A stretch of DNA of 64,000 nucleotides from Gammaproteobacteria bacterium (GCA_021772915.1 JAJFLB010000023.1:124001-188000), one strand, 5' to 3'. Shown: positions 30,394-40,169, numbered from the stretch's first letter. The notes: generated from the letters alone by a model not told the origin. Program-made: numbers and translations.

Positions 30394-31012
30394 ATGTTCC
30401 GGTGGACTTCATCCTGGAAACAATTTTTTTGGCAACCGAATTGGCGGTGTCGTTGTACTCCAGGTCTTTGGAGCGTGTGATCATGCTCCACTTGGCACGG
30501 TCATCAACAATATCGAAATAGGTACACTCTACGAAGACATATTTTTCCTGGGCGTAAAAGCTAGACCCTTCTTTTACGGTATGGACACCGACAAACTGGG
30601 GTGCAAACCAACCATAGCCGTAATCGTAAAACTCGGAATCAACGTAGACAGCATAATGGTCGGCCCGTTCCAGTTTCTCGCCCTTACCCCCACCGGTGAG
30701 AAAAATAATGACGATTGCATCAACGCTGGCGGCCTTTAGGGCAGGCTCGGCCTTTTCCCGGCTCAATTGTCCGGTTAATCCTGGAATATCGCTGGACACC
30801 AGTGCATTGCGGCCCGCTTTGCGCATTACGCGAACGATTTCCTGCTCCACCGTCAAACGCTGCAGTGCTTCGGGCGCCATGGCAACCACGGCAATTCGTT
30901 CCCGCTTGTCAATTTCGTCACGCTCAGCCTGCCATTCGGAAATCATTTTGGTGGAGCCGCCACAAGCACTTAAAAACAAAAGCAATCCTGTAACCACGGT
31001 AACTCGGATCAT
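30389..31012 (-). CDS. lipoprotein of unknown function
   Basis: A 207-residue predicted lipoprotein: the signal sequence ends in the lipobox LSAC (Cys17), and Gly-Gly-Ser after the Cys gives no inner-membrane retention signal, so outer-membrane placement is likely. The rest appears as an alpha/beta domain with strands RIAVVAMA and VDAIVIIFLTGGG, resembling the DUF4136/LpoB-like fold seen in small envelope lipoproteins; this resemblance is weak. It stands alone between the opp operon and the repeats near rsmG, on the same strand as both. Confidence 0.65.
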   Translation of the reverse strand: MIRVTVVTGLLLFLSACGGSTKMISEWQAERDEIDKRERIAVVAMAPEALQRLTVEQEIVRVMRKAGRNALVSSDIPGLTGQLSREKAEPALKAASVDAIVIIFLTGGGKGEKLERADHYAVYVDSEFYDYGYGWFAPQFVGVHTVKEGSSFYAQEKYVFVECTYFDIVDDRAKWSMITRSKDLEYNDTANSVAKKIVSRMKSTGTL

Positions 31013-31086
31013 TAAATTGTCCTTTCAAAATCAGACTCAATAGCCAATGCGTATTCTAACCCGAACAATTCATCAAAGTATGCGGG

Positions 31087-32091
31087 TCAATCACCAATCG
31101 TGAGATCAAGTTCTTCAGCCCGATGACAGGCCACCCAATCTCCGTTTTCCATTCTGCGCAGCGCCGGTACTTCCAGTTTGCACCTCTTGACCGATTGCGG
31201 GCAACGACTGTGGAAGACACAGCCTGGGGGTGGGGACAGTGGTGATGGCATGTCACCGGTGAGCCCGGTATCCGCATCTACCCGCGCCAATTTTGGATCG
31301 GGTACGGGGACCGCCTTGATCAGGGCATTGGTATAAGGGTGCAAAGGCCGTTTATACAGGTTGGCGCGAGCGGAAATTTCCATGCAGCAGCCAAGATACA
31401 TCACCATTACACGATCGGAGATGTGTCTCACCACCGACAAATCATGCGCAATAAACACCAGTGACAAACCCAGTTTCGTTTGCAGGTCTTTGAGGAGATT
31501 GATGATCTGCGCCTGGATGGAAACATCCAGTGCACTGACCGGCTCATCACAAACCACCAGCTTCGGGTTCAGAACCAGCGCGCGGGCAATACCAATACGC
31601 TGGCACTGACCACCGGAAAATTCATGGGGGTAGCGGTTAACCTGATTGGGCAAAAGTCCTACCATTTTCATGACACCACGCACCCGCTCATCCACCTGCA
31701 CCCGCGCAATCTTGGGGTAAAAAGTCCACAAGGGCTCGGCGATGATGTCACGCACGGTCATGCGAGGATTAAGGGCCGCGAGCGGATCCTGAAAAACGAT
31801 CTGCAGGTCTTTGCGTTTTTGCCGCAGTGTTTCTTCATCCAGTTTGCCCAGCTCTTCGCCCAACCACAGGACGCGACCACGATTGGGCTTGATCAAACCC
31901 AGAATCGCCCGTGCCAGGGTTGACTTTCCACAACCAGTCTCCCCCACGACACCCAGCGTTTCCCCGGCACTCAAATCAAAGCTGACCCCATTCACGGCCT
32001 TCAATACATGTGCCTGGGAATTGAAAAAACCGCCTTCGCTCACTTTAAAGTGCACCGACAGGTCCTGCACCCTGAGCACCCTGTCATTCAT
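31087..32091 (-). CDS. oppF: oligopeptide ABC transporter ATPase OppF
   Basis: A 334-residue ATPase of a peptide importer. Walker A GETGCGKST (about 50-58), the ABC signature FSGGQCQRIGIARAL and Walker B LVVCDEPVSALD are intact, and the C-terminal oligopeptide-specific region with the Cys cluster (GCVFHSRCPQSVKRCKLEVP, probable iron-sulfur site) is present. It is the last gene of the operon; its start overlaps the oppD stop by four bases (ATGA). Confidence 0.93.
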   Translation of the reverse strand: MNDRVLRVQDLSVHFKVSEGGFFNSQAHVLKAVNGVSFDLSAGETLGVVGETGCGKSTLARAILGLIKPNRGRVLWLGEELGKLDEETLRQKRKDLQIVFQDPLAALNPRMTVRDIIAEPLWTFYPKIARVQVDERVRGVMKMVGLLPNQVNRYPHEFSGGQCQRIGIARALVLNPKLVVCDEPVSALDVSIQAQIINLLKDLQTKLGLSLVFIAHDLSVVRHISDRVMVMYLGCCMEISARANLYKRPLHPYTNALIKAVPVPDPKLARVDADTGLTGDMPSPLSPPPGCVFHSRCPQSVKRCKLEVPALRRMENGDWVACHRAEELDLTIGD

Positions 32092-33050
32092 GCCGGCTCA
32101 TCCAGAAAACACCGGTAGGCATGACCCTCGGAATCCACACTCATGGGTGGTGCTTCGACACAGTCTGCAAAAGCCTTTGGACAGCGTTCACGGAAACGAC
32201 AACCCCGTGGCAGGGACAGCAGGTTTGGGGGATTCCCCGGGATGGCGTGCAAGCCCTTTTCTTCGGGCTGGTCCAGCCGCGGTACCGAATCCAGTAATCC
32301 CTTCGTGTACGGATGCCTGGGCCGATAGTAAATCTGCTCCACGGAGCCACATTCAACGGGATGGCCGGCATACATCACCAATACCTTGTCACACAAACCC
32401 GCAACTACACCCAGATCATGCGTGATCAGAATGATTGCCGTGTTGGATTTCCGCCGCAGCTCGGACATCAACTGGCAAATCTGGGCCTGCACGGTCACAT
32501 CCAGTGCAGTGGTGGGTTCATCGGCGATTAAAAGATCCGGCTCACAGACCAAACCCATGGCCACCATGACACGTTGACGCATACCACCGGAGTACTCGTG
32601 TGGGTACTGGCGAATACGCCGCTCCGGATCCGGGATGCGTACCGCACTCAACATTTCCAGCGCGTGGGCACGCGCCTCGGCTTTGCTCAGACCCTGGTGG
32701 TGCATGACCACCTCGACCATTTGCTTCTCGATACTCAGGTACGGGTTCAGGGAGGTCATCGGATCCTGAAAAATCATGGCAATTTCCTTGCCACGATGAT
32801 GATTCAGTTCTGCCGTATCCATTTGCAACAGGTCGTGCCCCTTGAACAGGGCCTGACCGCTGGCATGACCATTCTCGGCAAGCAGGCCCATGACCGCCAT
32901 CATGGTCTGGGTTTTGCCGGAACCGGACTCGCCGACAATACCCAGCGCATCACCCGCGCTGATCGAAAAATTTAACTTGGTGACCGCATGGACCTCACCG
33001 TCAGGTGTATCAAAATTGACATCCAGGTTTCTGACTGCCAGCAAGCTCAT
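32088..33050 (-). CDS. oppD: oligopeptide ABC transporter ATPase OppD
   Basis: A 320-residue ATPase pairing with OppF on the cytoplasmic face of the importer. Walker A is GESGSGKTQT (about 40-49), the signature YSGGMRQRVMVAMGL and Walker B LLIADEPTTALD. The C-terminal extension has the family's Cys-rich motif (GCRFRERCPKAFADC). Its start shares a base with the oppC stop and its stop overlaps oppF, so the ATPases are translationally coupled. Confidence 0.93.
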   Translation of the reverse strand: MSLLAVRNLDVNFDTPDGEVHAVTKLNFSISAGDALGIVGESGSGKTQTMMAVMGLLAENGHASGQALFKGHDLLQMDTAELNHHRGKEIAMIFQDPMTSLNPYLSIEKQMVEVVMHHQGLSKAEARAHALEMLSAVRIPDPERRIRQYPHEYSGGMRQRVMVAMGLVCEPDLLIADEPTTALDVTVQAQICQLMSELRRKSNTAIILITHDLGVVAGLCDKVLVMYAGHPVECGSVEQIYYRPRHPYTKGLLDSVPRLDQPEEKGLHAIPGNPPNLLSLPRGCRFRERCPKAFADCVEAPPMSVDSEGHAYRCFLDEPA

Positions 33051-33967
33051 CAGAGCCGATCCTTGGGGTCGAGCGCATCGCGCAATCCATCACCGATGTA
33101 ATTAAAGCAATACAGGGTCACGGTAAGAAACAGCGCCGGTGCAATCAAAGTCCAGGGTGCGGATTCCATGTCCTGGGCACCATCACTGACCAGTGCACCC
33201 CAGGAGCTCATGGGCTCCTGTACACCTAGACCCAGGAAACTGAGGAATGACTCAACCAGGATCACTTGCGGGATGGTCAGGGTGACATAAACAATGACAA
33301 TACCGAGTAGGTTCGGAATGATGTGTCGCCGGATAATCCCCCACGGGGGCACACCACAAGCCCGCGCGGCTTCTATGAATTCCATGTTTTTGAGACTCAG
33401 GGTCTGGCCACGCACAATACGCGCCATGTCCAGCCAGTTTACTGCGCCGATGGCCACAAAGATCAACACGATATGCCGACCGAACACGACCATCAGCAAG
33501 ATCACAAAAAACATGAAGGGCAAGGCATAAATGATATCCACAATGCGCATCATGATCCGGTCTGTGTTACCCCCGTAATAGCCTGCAACCGCACCATAGG
33601 TGACACCAATGACCAGGCTGACGATGGTCGCCACCAGACCGACCAGCAGGGAAATCCGGCCACCCTCAAGTGTGCGCACCAGAATATCCCGACCCACCGC
33701 ATCGGTACCAAACCAGTGGCCACTTTCCAGACTCGGTGCTGCAGAAGTGTAGTCCCAGTCGGTAAAGTCAGATTCCCAGGAAACCACCAGCGGGCCAAGC
33801 ATCACCAGTACGAGCATGCCTGCCATGATGTAGGCACTGTATATGGCGGCACGGTTTTTGAGCAGACGATGCCAGGCGTGCTCCCAGGGGGAGCGGCCCT
33901 TGACATCGCTGACCCCCAGCGCCGCCTCAAAGGGATCAATGATGGGTTTTTCAGCTTGTTTCGTCAT
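33050..33967 (-). CDS. oppC: oligopeptide ABC transporter permease OppC
   Basis: An inner-membrane permease of 305 residues with six predicted helices. The N-terminal RSPWEHAWHRLLKN segment and the cytoplasmic EAA loop, EAARACGVPPWGIIRRHIIPN, which docks to the ATPases (about 199-219, split as EAARACGV and PPWGIIRRHIIPN), are typical of OppC/DppC. It overlaps the end of oppB by 17 bases. Confidence 0.93.
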   Translation of the reverse strand: MTKQAEKPIIDPFEAALGVSDVKGRSPWEHAWHRLLKNRAAIYSAYIMAGMLVLVMLGPLVVSWESDFTDWDYTSAAPSLESGHWFGTDAVGRDILVRTLEGGRISLLVGLVATIVSLVIGVTYGAVAGYYGGNTDRIMMRIVDIIYALPFMFFVILLMVVFGRHIVLIFVAIGAVNWLDMARIVRGQTLSLKNMEFIEAARACGVPPWGIIRRHIIPNLLGIVIVYVTLTIPQVILVESFLSFLGLGVQEPMSSWGALVSDGAQDMESAPWTLIAPALFLTVTLYCFNYIGDGLRDALDPKDRL

Positions 33968-34880
33968 AACGAATCTTGGGGTTCAGCCAGGCATAAATCA
34001 GATCGACAACAAAGTTCAGCAAAATAATCAGTACGCCATAGAGAATCACCACACCCATCACCAGTGTGTAATCCCGGTTCAGGGCACCCTGGACGAAATA
34101 ACTACCCAGTCCCGGAATGGAAAATATGCGTTCGATGACCACCGAACCGCTGATCATTCCAGCCATCGCAGGACCCATAAACGAAATGACCGGCAACAAT
34201 ACCGGTCGTAACGCATGCCGGCGAATCACCACGCTTTCAGGTAAGCCCTTGGCACGGGCGGTGCGGATGAAATTGCTGTGGAGCACCTCGATCATGCTGC
34301 CCCGGGTCAGACGGGCAATGTAGGCGGTCGCCGGTAGTGCCAGGGTCAACACCGGCAGCACCATACTGGCAAACCCCCCGTCCCAGCCACCGGCGGGTAA
34401 CCAGCCGGCATAAACTGCAAGCACCAGGATCAAAATGGGGGCAATGACAAAGTTGGGGATGGAAATACCCAGCATGGCCACACCCATTAACGAATAATCA
34501 ATCCTGGTGTTCTGCCGCAGTGCCGCAGCAATACCCAGTAGTGTTCCCACGATGAAAGCCAGCGACATGGCCAGTACACCCACGGTCATGGATACCGGGA
34601 AACCCTGGGCGATCAGTTCATTGACCGTCCAGTCCTTGTATTGAAAAGACGGTCCAAAATCCAGCACCGCGACCTGGCCGAGATAATGAAAATACTGTTT
34701 TAGCAAGGGGTCATCCAGGTGGTACTTGGCGTTCAGGTTGGCCTCGATTTCCGGTGGTAAAGACTTCTCCGAATCAAAGGGCCCGCCCGGCGCGACCCGC
34801 ATCATGAAAAATGCCACTGTAATCAACATTAGCAATGTCGGTATCAGCCCCAGCAAACGCCGCAATGAGTGTCTCAACAT
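33951..34880 (-). CDS. oppB: oligopeptide ABC transporter permease OppB
   Basis: An inner-membrane permease of 309 residues with six helices and the EAA loop RTARAKGLPESVVIRRHALRP. I place the start at 34880, giving MLRHSLRRLLGLIPTLL, like characterised OppB proteins; AGGA lies seven bases before it. An ATG at 34898 would create an ATGA overlap with the substrate-binding protein gene, so that start is also possible. The GPSFQYKDWTVNELI and NFIRTARAKGLP regions indicate the Opp rather than the Dpp subgroup. Confidence 0.93.
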   Translation of the reverse strand: MLRHSLRRLLGLIPTLLMLITVAFFMMRVAPGGPFDSEKSLPPEIEANLNAKYHLDDPLLKQYFHYLGQVAVLDFGPSFQYKDWTVNELIAQGFPVSMTVGVLAMSLAFIVGTLLGIAAALRQNTRIDYSLMGVAMLGISIPNFVIAPILILVLAVYAGWLPAGGWDGGFASMVLPVLTLALPATAYIARLTRGSMIEVLHSNFIRTARAKGLPESVVIRRHALRPVLLPVISFMGPAMAGMISGSVVIERIFSIPGLGSYFVQGALNRDYTLVMGVVILYGVLIILLNFVVDLIYAWLNPKIRYDETS

Positions 34881-34894
34881 GCCGGAATCCTGGA

Positions 34895-36820
34895 TCATGT
34901 GGACGGCCCGTCTGTATCGGTTTCTTCCACCGGCTCAGCCGCTTGCTCGTCTGCGACTTTTTCATCCGCGGCTTCTTCACCCGTGGCTTCTCCACCTGTG
35001 GATTTTTCACTTGTGGATTTTTCACTTGTGGATTCCTCTCCCACGGCACCTTCGTCTGCGGCTTCTTCACCTTCTGCCTGTTCACCAAGGGCTTCTTCAA
35101 TCGCAGCTTTTTCCCTTGCGGCTTCTTCACTTGCAGCTTCTTGTGCGGTCTTGAGCAGAAACATATCCTTGGTGTAGTGATGATCCATGACGTTGCTTTG
35201 CCAGCCTCTAAGCCGCGGATCAACCAGACGCTTGGTGACATAGGTGTACACGGGTATAAAAGGCATATCAGCCAGCAATACCCGCTCGGTCTCAAACATC
35301 AATCGCCGGCGTCTGGAGGGGATGCGTTCCGACGCCACCTCCCCAAGCAGAGAGTCGTAAAGCGTATTCGAGTAGCCAAAGTCATTCCGCCCGTGGCCGG
35401 TGCGAAACAACTCCAGAAAACTATAGGGATCTGCATAGTCGCTGATCCAGCCGGCCCGGAACACCTGGGTCAGCACTTTCTGCTCACGATTTTGCAAAAA
35501 CACTTTCCATTCTTCGTTAAACAAAGTGGCCTGCACACCCAGCACCTGCTTCCACAACGAGGCCACCGCCAGGGCCATCTTCTTGTTGTTCTGGCCGGTG
35601 TTGTAGCGAATCTCAATCCGTAGTGGTTTATCCTGGTCATAACCGGCTGCGGCATACAAACGTCGGGCTTCCGCACTGCGCTCAAGCTGGCTCCAGTCCG
35701 CCCACTCGGGTTTGGGTGAGACAAAATCACGAATCCCCGGGGGCACCAGCGTATAGGATGGCCGCTCGCCAAATTGTGTGACCTTATCGGTCAGCAGGTC
35801 TCGATCCAGTGCCATGGACAGCGCCAGCCTGAGATCCAGATTCTCGACAAAGGGTTCACGTTCGAGGTTAAAACCAAAAAAGTAGGAACCAAACCACGGG
35901 CTAATCACCAGTTCTTCAGGGTAGTGCTTTTGCAACCATTTGAACTGATTGTTTGGAACCTCGTAAGTCCATTGCAGATTGCCCGCCCGGAACTGCTTCA
36001 GTGCGGTTGACTGCTCTTCAAAAGGATAATAGAAAACCTGACCGATGATGACATTGGCAGCATCCCAATAGTTTTCGTTTTTTGCCAGTTCGATCTGCGA
36101 GCGCACCTTCCAGTCCTTGAGTGTATAGGCACCATTGGAGACCAGGTTCCCGGGGCGCGAAAAACTTGAACCGTGCTGTATCACACTAGTCCGGTGGACC
36201 GGATAGGTTGAGGAATGATTGAGCAAACCCAGAAAATACGGCGTTGGGTCCTTGAGGGTGATCTGCAAGGTATATTCGTCCATCGCGGTAACACCCAGCT
36301 TGTTCAGGGGCAGTTGTCCGGACAATACTTCGGCGGCATTATTAAGGGGTAATAATACCTGGGCATAATTTGATGCAGTCGCCGGATTGGCACTGCGTCG
36401 CAGCGAATAAACGAAATCTTCAGCGGTCACTGGGTCACCATTTGACCAGAGCGCATCACGGCGCAGATAGAAAGTGTAAACCTTGCCGTCGCGACTAATA
36501 TTCCAGCGTATCGCCGCACCGGGGATCACGCGGCCTTCCGGTGACTCCGCGGTCAGGCCTTCAAACAGATCCCTCAGGATGTGGGCAGAAGGGACACCTT
36601 CAGCCAAGTGTGGATCCAGTGTTTGTGGTTCCTCGCCATTGTCCCGGTGCAAGACCTGCTCGGGTGCTAATACGGATGGGTCTGGTCGGCCGTCTTCACC
36701 AAAGACTAGTTCAACCGGGCGCGTAAGCTGGTCACTTCGGGTGGGTGGCTGTTGCGGATCATCGCTGCCGCAAGCACTGAGCAGTACGACAACTGAAGCC
36801 ACCAGGAACGTGTGACGCAT
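34895..36820 (-). CDS. OppA-like substrate-binding lipoprotein with acidic repetitive tail
   Basis: A periplasmic peptide-binding lipoprotein (SBP_bac_5 family) of about 641 residues. From the ATG at 36820 the signal ends in lipobox LLSAC; a GTG at 36829 would overlap the previous gene by four bases. Residues to about 555 form the usual two-lobed binding protein (TLDPHLAEGVPSAHILRDLFEGL, then LSMALDRDLLTDKV). The last 85 or so residues are a low-complexity run of Ala, Glu, Ser and Thr with repeated STSEK units. Such a tail is not part of the family. It probably arose by expansion of GAA/TCC-type codons and may be disordered. Confidence 0.85.
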   Translation of the reverse strand: MRHTFLVASVVVLLSACGSDDPQQPPTRSDQLTRPVELVFGEDGRPDPSVLAPEQVLHRDNGEEPQTLDPHLAEGVPSAHILRDLFEGLTAESPEGRVIPGAAIRWNISRDGKVYTFYLRRDALWSNGDPVTAEDFVYSLRRSANPATASNYAQVLLPLNNAAEVLSGQLPLNKLGVTAMDEYTLQITLKDPTPYFLGLLNHSSTYPVHRTSVIQHGSSFSRPGNLVSNGAYTLKDWKVRSQIELAKNENYWDAANVIIGQVFYYPFEEQSTALKQFRAGNLQWTYEVPNNQFKWLQKHYPEELVISPWFGSYFFGFNLEREPFVENLDLRLALSMALDRDLLTDKVTQFGERPSYTLVPPGIRDFVSPKPEWADWSQLERSAEARRLYAAAGYDQDKPLRIEIRYNTGQNNKKMALAVASLWKQVLGVQATLFNEEWKVFLQNREQKVLTQVFRAGWISDYADPYSFLELFRTGHGRNDFGYSNTLYDSLLGEVASERIPSRRRRLMFETERVLLADMPFIPVYTYVTKRLVDPRLRGWQSNVMDHHYTKDMFLLKTAQEAASEEAAREKAAIEEALGEQAEGEEAADEGAVGEESTSEKSTSEKSTGGEATGEEAADEKVADEQAAEPVEETDTDGPST

Positions 36821-36825
36821 CAAGA

Positions 36826-38376
36826 TCACGGCTTTGTACTTTTTACTCCCATGTAACGGGACAGGTGAATGTCCCTTATGTTTGGCTGATAACCACTCAC
36901 TGTCGGTTTGAGCAAATGCCTGGAAACATAAAAATACAACGGAATGACCGGCATGTCTTGCATTAAATGCACTTCTGCCCGTTGTAATTGCGCCAGACGT
37001 GCCGCGCCGTCCATCGCTGCGGCCTGATCCATCAGCAGATCAAACGTCTTGTCCTTGTAAAAGGTCGTATTCAGTTCATTATCACTGCGGAACAAATCAA
37101 GGAAACTGGCCGGGTCGGCATAGTCCGCAATCCACCCGCCACGAAACACCTGGGTCACCACACCCTGTCTGCGGCTATTTACGAATACTTTCCACTCTTC
37201 ATTTAGCAATTGGGTCTGCACACCCAGTACCTGACGCCACATGGATGACACCGCTAGCGCGATCTTCCGGTGCTGCGAGGAGGTGTTATACCGCAACTCG
37301 GTTCGCAACGGCTTGTCTTCACTGTAACCCGCTTTCAAGTAGAGTTCTTTTGCGGTCAGAAGTCTTGCCTCAGAGTCCAGTTCACTGCCGGCAAATTCCC
37401 GTGCGGAGTAGCCATCTATACCCGGCGGTACGATACTCCAGGCCGGCAGTTCACCGGCACCGACCACAAGACGGGCGATCACACTGCGGTCGATTGCCAG
37501 GGACAGCGCACGACGTAGATTATTGTTGTCAGCAAACGGTTCACGACCAAGATTCAGCCCCAACCAGAAACTGCCGATGTACGGACTGATCCTCAGCTCA
37601 TCACCAAGATAGGTTTGCAGCCAGTCATGCCGTCCCGCCGGGATGGTCTCTGTCATATCCAGTTCACCCGCACGGTAACGGGACAACTCAGCATGGGGAT
37701 CTTCAATAGGCAGGTAGTCGATTCCGTCCAACGCAACACTGCCTGCCGCATGAAAGTGTGGATTCTTACGCAACCGGATCAGGGCATGCATGGTCATTTT
37801 ATCAACCACGAAAGCACCGTTGACGGGGGCCTGATTCGGCTGCTCTATGGCATCGGCGTGGAGTGGAAAACTGACCGGGTGGGCGAGAATCTCCGGAAAC
37901 CAGGGGGTTGCCATCGTCAGTTTAATTTCGAGTGTTGAGACCGAAAGTGCCTGGATGCCAATGGCGGTGGCCTTTACTTTGCCAACCATCACCTCACCCG
38001 CATTGACTACGGGAGTCAACAGGCTGGCCGTACGTGCCAACGTGGCGGGTGACAGAGCGCGGTGCCAGCCACGAATGAAATCATGGGCCGTCACTGCATC
38101 GCCATTTGACCAGCGCGCATTGTCCCGCAACTCGAACCGGTAGGTCTTGCCCTTATCCAGCACCTGCCAGGAGGCCGCAACACCTGGAACAATGTTGCCG
38201 GCAGCATCGTAACTGGTCAGACCCTCACGGATTTCCCGCAATAAGTTTATGGCCGACAAACCCTGGGCTTGGTGTATATCCAGTGAGTCAGGTTCGGGCC
38301 CCAGACCACGGTGCAGGGTGGCTGCCCAAAGCCCCTGGCTGAACAAAAAGGCAAACAGAACCGGTCTACACCTCAT
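36826..38376 (-). CDS. second OppA-like peptide-binding protein
   Basis: A periplasmic SBP_bac_5 protein of 516 residues with a conventional signal peptide (about 1-19, ending LWA-A) and no lipobox. GPEPDSLDIHQAQGLSAINLLREIREGL and RRALSLAIDRSVIARLVVGAG match the oligopeptide-binding family (each quoted here in part: GPEPDSLDIHQAQGL, RRALSLAIDRSVIA). It is a diverged paralogue of the next gene, with long shared stretches such as VLGVQTQLLNEEWKVF. It is the first gene of the operon, so two receptors with different specificities may feed one permease. Confidence 0.87.
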   Translation of the reverse strand: MRCRPVLFAFLFSQGLWAATLHRGLGPEPDSLDIHQAQGLSAINLLREIREGLTSYDAAGNIVPGVAASWQVLDKGKTYRFELRDNARWSNGDAVTAHDFIRGWHRALSPATLARTASLLTPVVNAGEVMVGKVKATAIGIQALSVSTLEIKLTMATPWFPEILAHPVSFPLHADAIEQPNQAPVNGAFVVDKMTMHALIRLRKNPHFHAAGSVALDGIDYLPIEDPHAELSRYRAGELDMTETIPAGRHDWLQTYLGDELRISPYIGSFWLGLNLGREPFADNNNLRRALSLAIDRSVIARLVVGAGELPAWSIVPPGIDGYSAREFAGSELDSEARLLTAKELYLKAGYSEDKPLRTELRYNTSSQHRKIALAVSSMWRQVLGVQTQLLNEEWKVFVNSRRQGVVTQVFRGGWIADYADPASFLDLFRSDNELNTTFYKDKTFDLLMDQAAAMDGAARLAQLQRAEVHLMQDMPVIPLYFYVSRHLLKPTVSGYQPNIRDIHLSRYMGVKSTKP

Positions 38377-38498
38377 ATAACTCCGCTATTTTTCCGATCA
38401 TTGTGACTCCGTGGTGTGGTTGTTTAGTCCGGTTTGCAACGTGTATCCTAGTGTAGTACTTGTTGTGGTGTAGTGAATACCAATATGGAGTGTTTAAC

Positions 38499-39854
38499 TT
38501 GAAAGAAAGCCCGCAAATCGAAAATCGCGGACAACTGGTTGAATATCTCGAGGCAGGCTGTAAGCCAAAGTCCGAGTGGCGGCTGGGGACCGAGCACGAG
38601 AAATTTGGTTTTACGACCGACGACTTGAAGCCACTTCCCTATGCCGGAAAACGCAGTATTCAAGCCATTCTGACAGGCCTCGCCAAGCAGTTTGACTGGA
38701 ATCCAGTGACTGAAAACGGCAATGTGATCGCCCTGCTGGATGACACGGGTGCATCCATCACACTGGAGCCCGGTGGCCAGTTGGAGCTTTCCGGCGCATT
38801 GCTCAACGACGTGCACAAAACCTGTACGGAAGTAAACACCCACCTCAAGCAGGTCAAAACAATCGCCGATCCACTGGGTATTGCATTCCTCGGAATGGGG
38901 TTCCAACCCAAACTGAAACGTGAAGATGCGCAATGGATGCCCAAGGGCCGTTACAAGATCATGCGGGAGTATATGACCAAGCGTGGGAGTCTCGGGCTGG
39001 ATATGATGAGCCGTACCTGTACCGTTCAGGTCAACCTTGATTTCAGCTCTGAGGCTGACATGATACGAAAATTCCAGGTTTCACTGGCCCTGCAGCCCGT
39101 GGCCACGGCCTTGTTTGCGAATTCACCTTTTGTGAATGGCAAACCCTGTGGGTATCTCAGCTATCGCTCACACGTGTGGGAAGACACCGACCCGGACCGC
39201 ACCGGTATGTTGCCGTTTGTATTCGATGCCTCAATGGGTTTTGAACGCTATGTTGATTACATGCTGGATGTGCCGATGTATTTCATCTACCGCAACGGTG
39301 AATACCTGGATGTCTCCGGCCAGTCCTTTCGTGACTTTCTAAACGGCAAACTACCCGCCCTGCCGGGTGAGAAACCAAATCTCAAGGACTGGGAGGATCA
39401 TCTGACCACCGCCTTCCCCGAAGTCCGATTGAAACAATTCCTGGAAATGCGTGGTGCCGATGGCGGCAGGTGGAAGAAACTGTGTGCACTACCCGCCCTG
39501 TGGGTGGGTTTGTTGTATGACGATGCCGTATTGGAGTCCGCGTGGGAGTTGGTGCGTGACTGGAGCATGGAAGAGCGTCTGCAACTCAGAGTGGATGCGC
39601 CCAAGCTGGGACTGAACACACTGATACGTGGTCGCACGTTGCAATCGGTCGCACTTGAGGTGCTGGAAATGGCATCCAGCGGTCTGGCCTCACGTCACCA
39701 ATTAGACAGTTCCGGTGAAAACGAAACCGGCTTCCTCGAAATCCTCTTTTCAATTGCACAATCCGGGCAGACACCCGCGGAGAGTAAGCTGGCGCTCTAT
39801 CACGGTCGCTGGAATGGCTCGGTTGATCCGGTTTTTTCGGAAGCAGCCTACTAA
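38499..39854 (+). CDS. gshA: glutamate-cysteine ligase
   Basis: Catalyses the ATP-dependent first step of glutathione synthesis, joining the Glu gamma-carboxyl to Cys. The product has 451 residues and belongs to the GCS2 type found in alphaproteobacteria, plants and some gammaproteobacteria: [10 protein letters not shown] near the N terminus, [27 protein letters not shown] and the [18 protein letters not shown] region are hallmarks. The TTG at 38499 is chosen because GGAG lies eight bases upstream (38487-38490). It is transcribed divergently from the opp operon, with which it shares a 122-base promoter region. Confidence 0.92.
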   Translation: MKESPQIENRGQLVEYLEAGCKPKSEWRLGTEHEKFGFTTDDLKPLPYAGKRSIQAILTGLAKQFDWNPVTENGNVIALLDDTGASITLEPGGQLELSGALLNDVHKTCTEVNTHLKQVKTIADPLGIAFLGMGFQPKLKREDAQWMPKGRYKIMREYMTKRGSLGLDMMSRTCTVQVNLDFSSEADMIRKFQVSLALQPVATALFANSPFVNGKPCGYLSYRSHVWEDTDPDRTGMLPFVFDASMGFERYVDYMLDVPMYFIYRNGEYLDVSGQSFRDFLNGKLPALPGEKPNLKDWEDHLTTAFPEVRLKQFLEMRGADGGRWKKLCALPALWVGLLYDDAVLESAWELVRDWSMEERLQLRVDAPKLGLNTLIRGRTLQSVALEVLEMASSGLASRHQLDSSGENETGFLEILFSIAQSGQTPAESKLALYHGRWNGSVDPVFSEAAY

Positions 39855-39865
39855 CCGGTAACTTG

Positions 39866-40091
39866 TGGGGCTGATGAACTTGTTCATCGGGAACCCCATC
39901 CTTATTCACAACGACTAAAGGAATTCACAGGTTCGGCACGAGCGAGCTCGTACCTCCTACGATGGTCGGTAATGTTGCATCGGGAAGCTGGTGACCTGTG
40001 GGACTGATGAACTTGTTCATCGGGAACTACCATTGATCTTGATAACCAAAGGTCATTACATGTTCGCGATGACTTACGTCTTCGCTCCTAC
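39866..40091 (-). repeat. two further copies of the two-hairpin repeat
   Basis: On the minus strand 39866-39960 and 39998-40091 each begin GTAGGAG and end with the GATGAACAAGTTCATC hairpin. In the first copy the leading hairpin is GTACGAG-CTCG-CTCGTGC, a different sequence that still pairs, and the spacer between the hairpins is longer than in the 30-kb copies. Together with the 31-base repeats that follow, these account for the 400 bases between gshA and the ATPase gene. Confidence 0.75.
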
Positions 40092-40107
40092 CTGGACCAC
40101 GGACCAG

Positions 40108-40169
40108 GTCGAAAACCGCTGACCGTTTCTTGTACAGAGTCGAAAACCGCTGACCCTTTCTTGTACAGA
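40108..40169. repeat. 31-base direct repeat, two abutting copies
   Basis: Positions 40108-40138 and 40139-40169 are identical except for one base; each begins GTCGAAAACCGCTGACC and ends TTTCTTGTACAGA. There is no spacer, so this is not a CRISPR. Abutting repeats of this size resemble the multiple transposase-binding sites at IS21-family ends. No transposase is nearby. Confidence 0.6.

Noticed and set aside
34774-35177. Long frames on both strands over the OppA tail
   Set aside because: They are shadows of the codon repeats in the acidic tail and overlap the intact oppA-like frame.
40108-40169. Possible short CRISPR array
   Set aside because: The two 31-base units abut with no spacer and there are only two; no cas genes are present.
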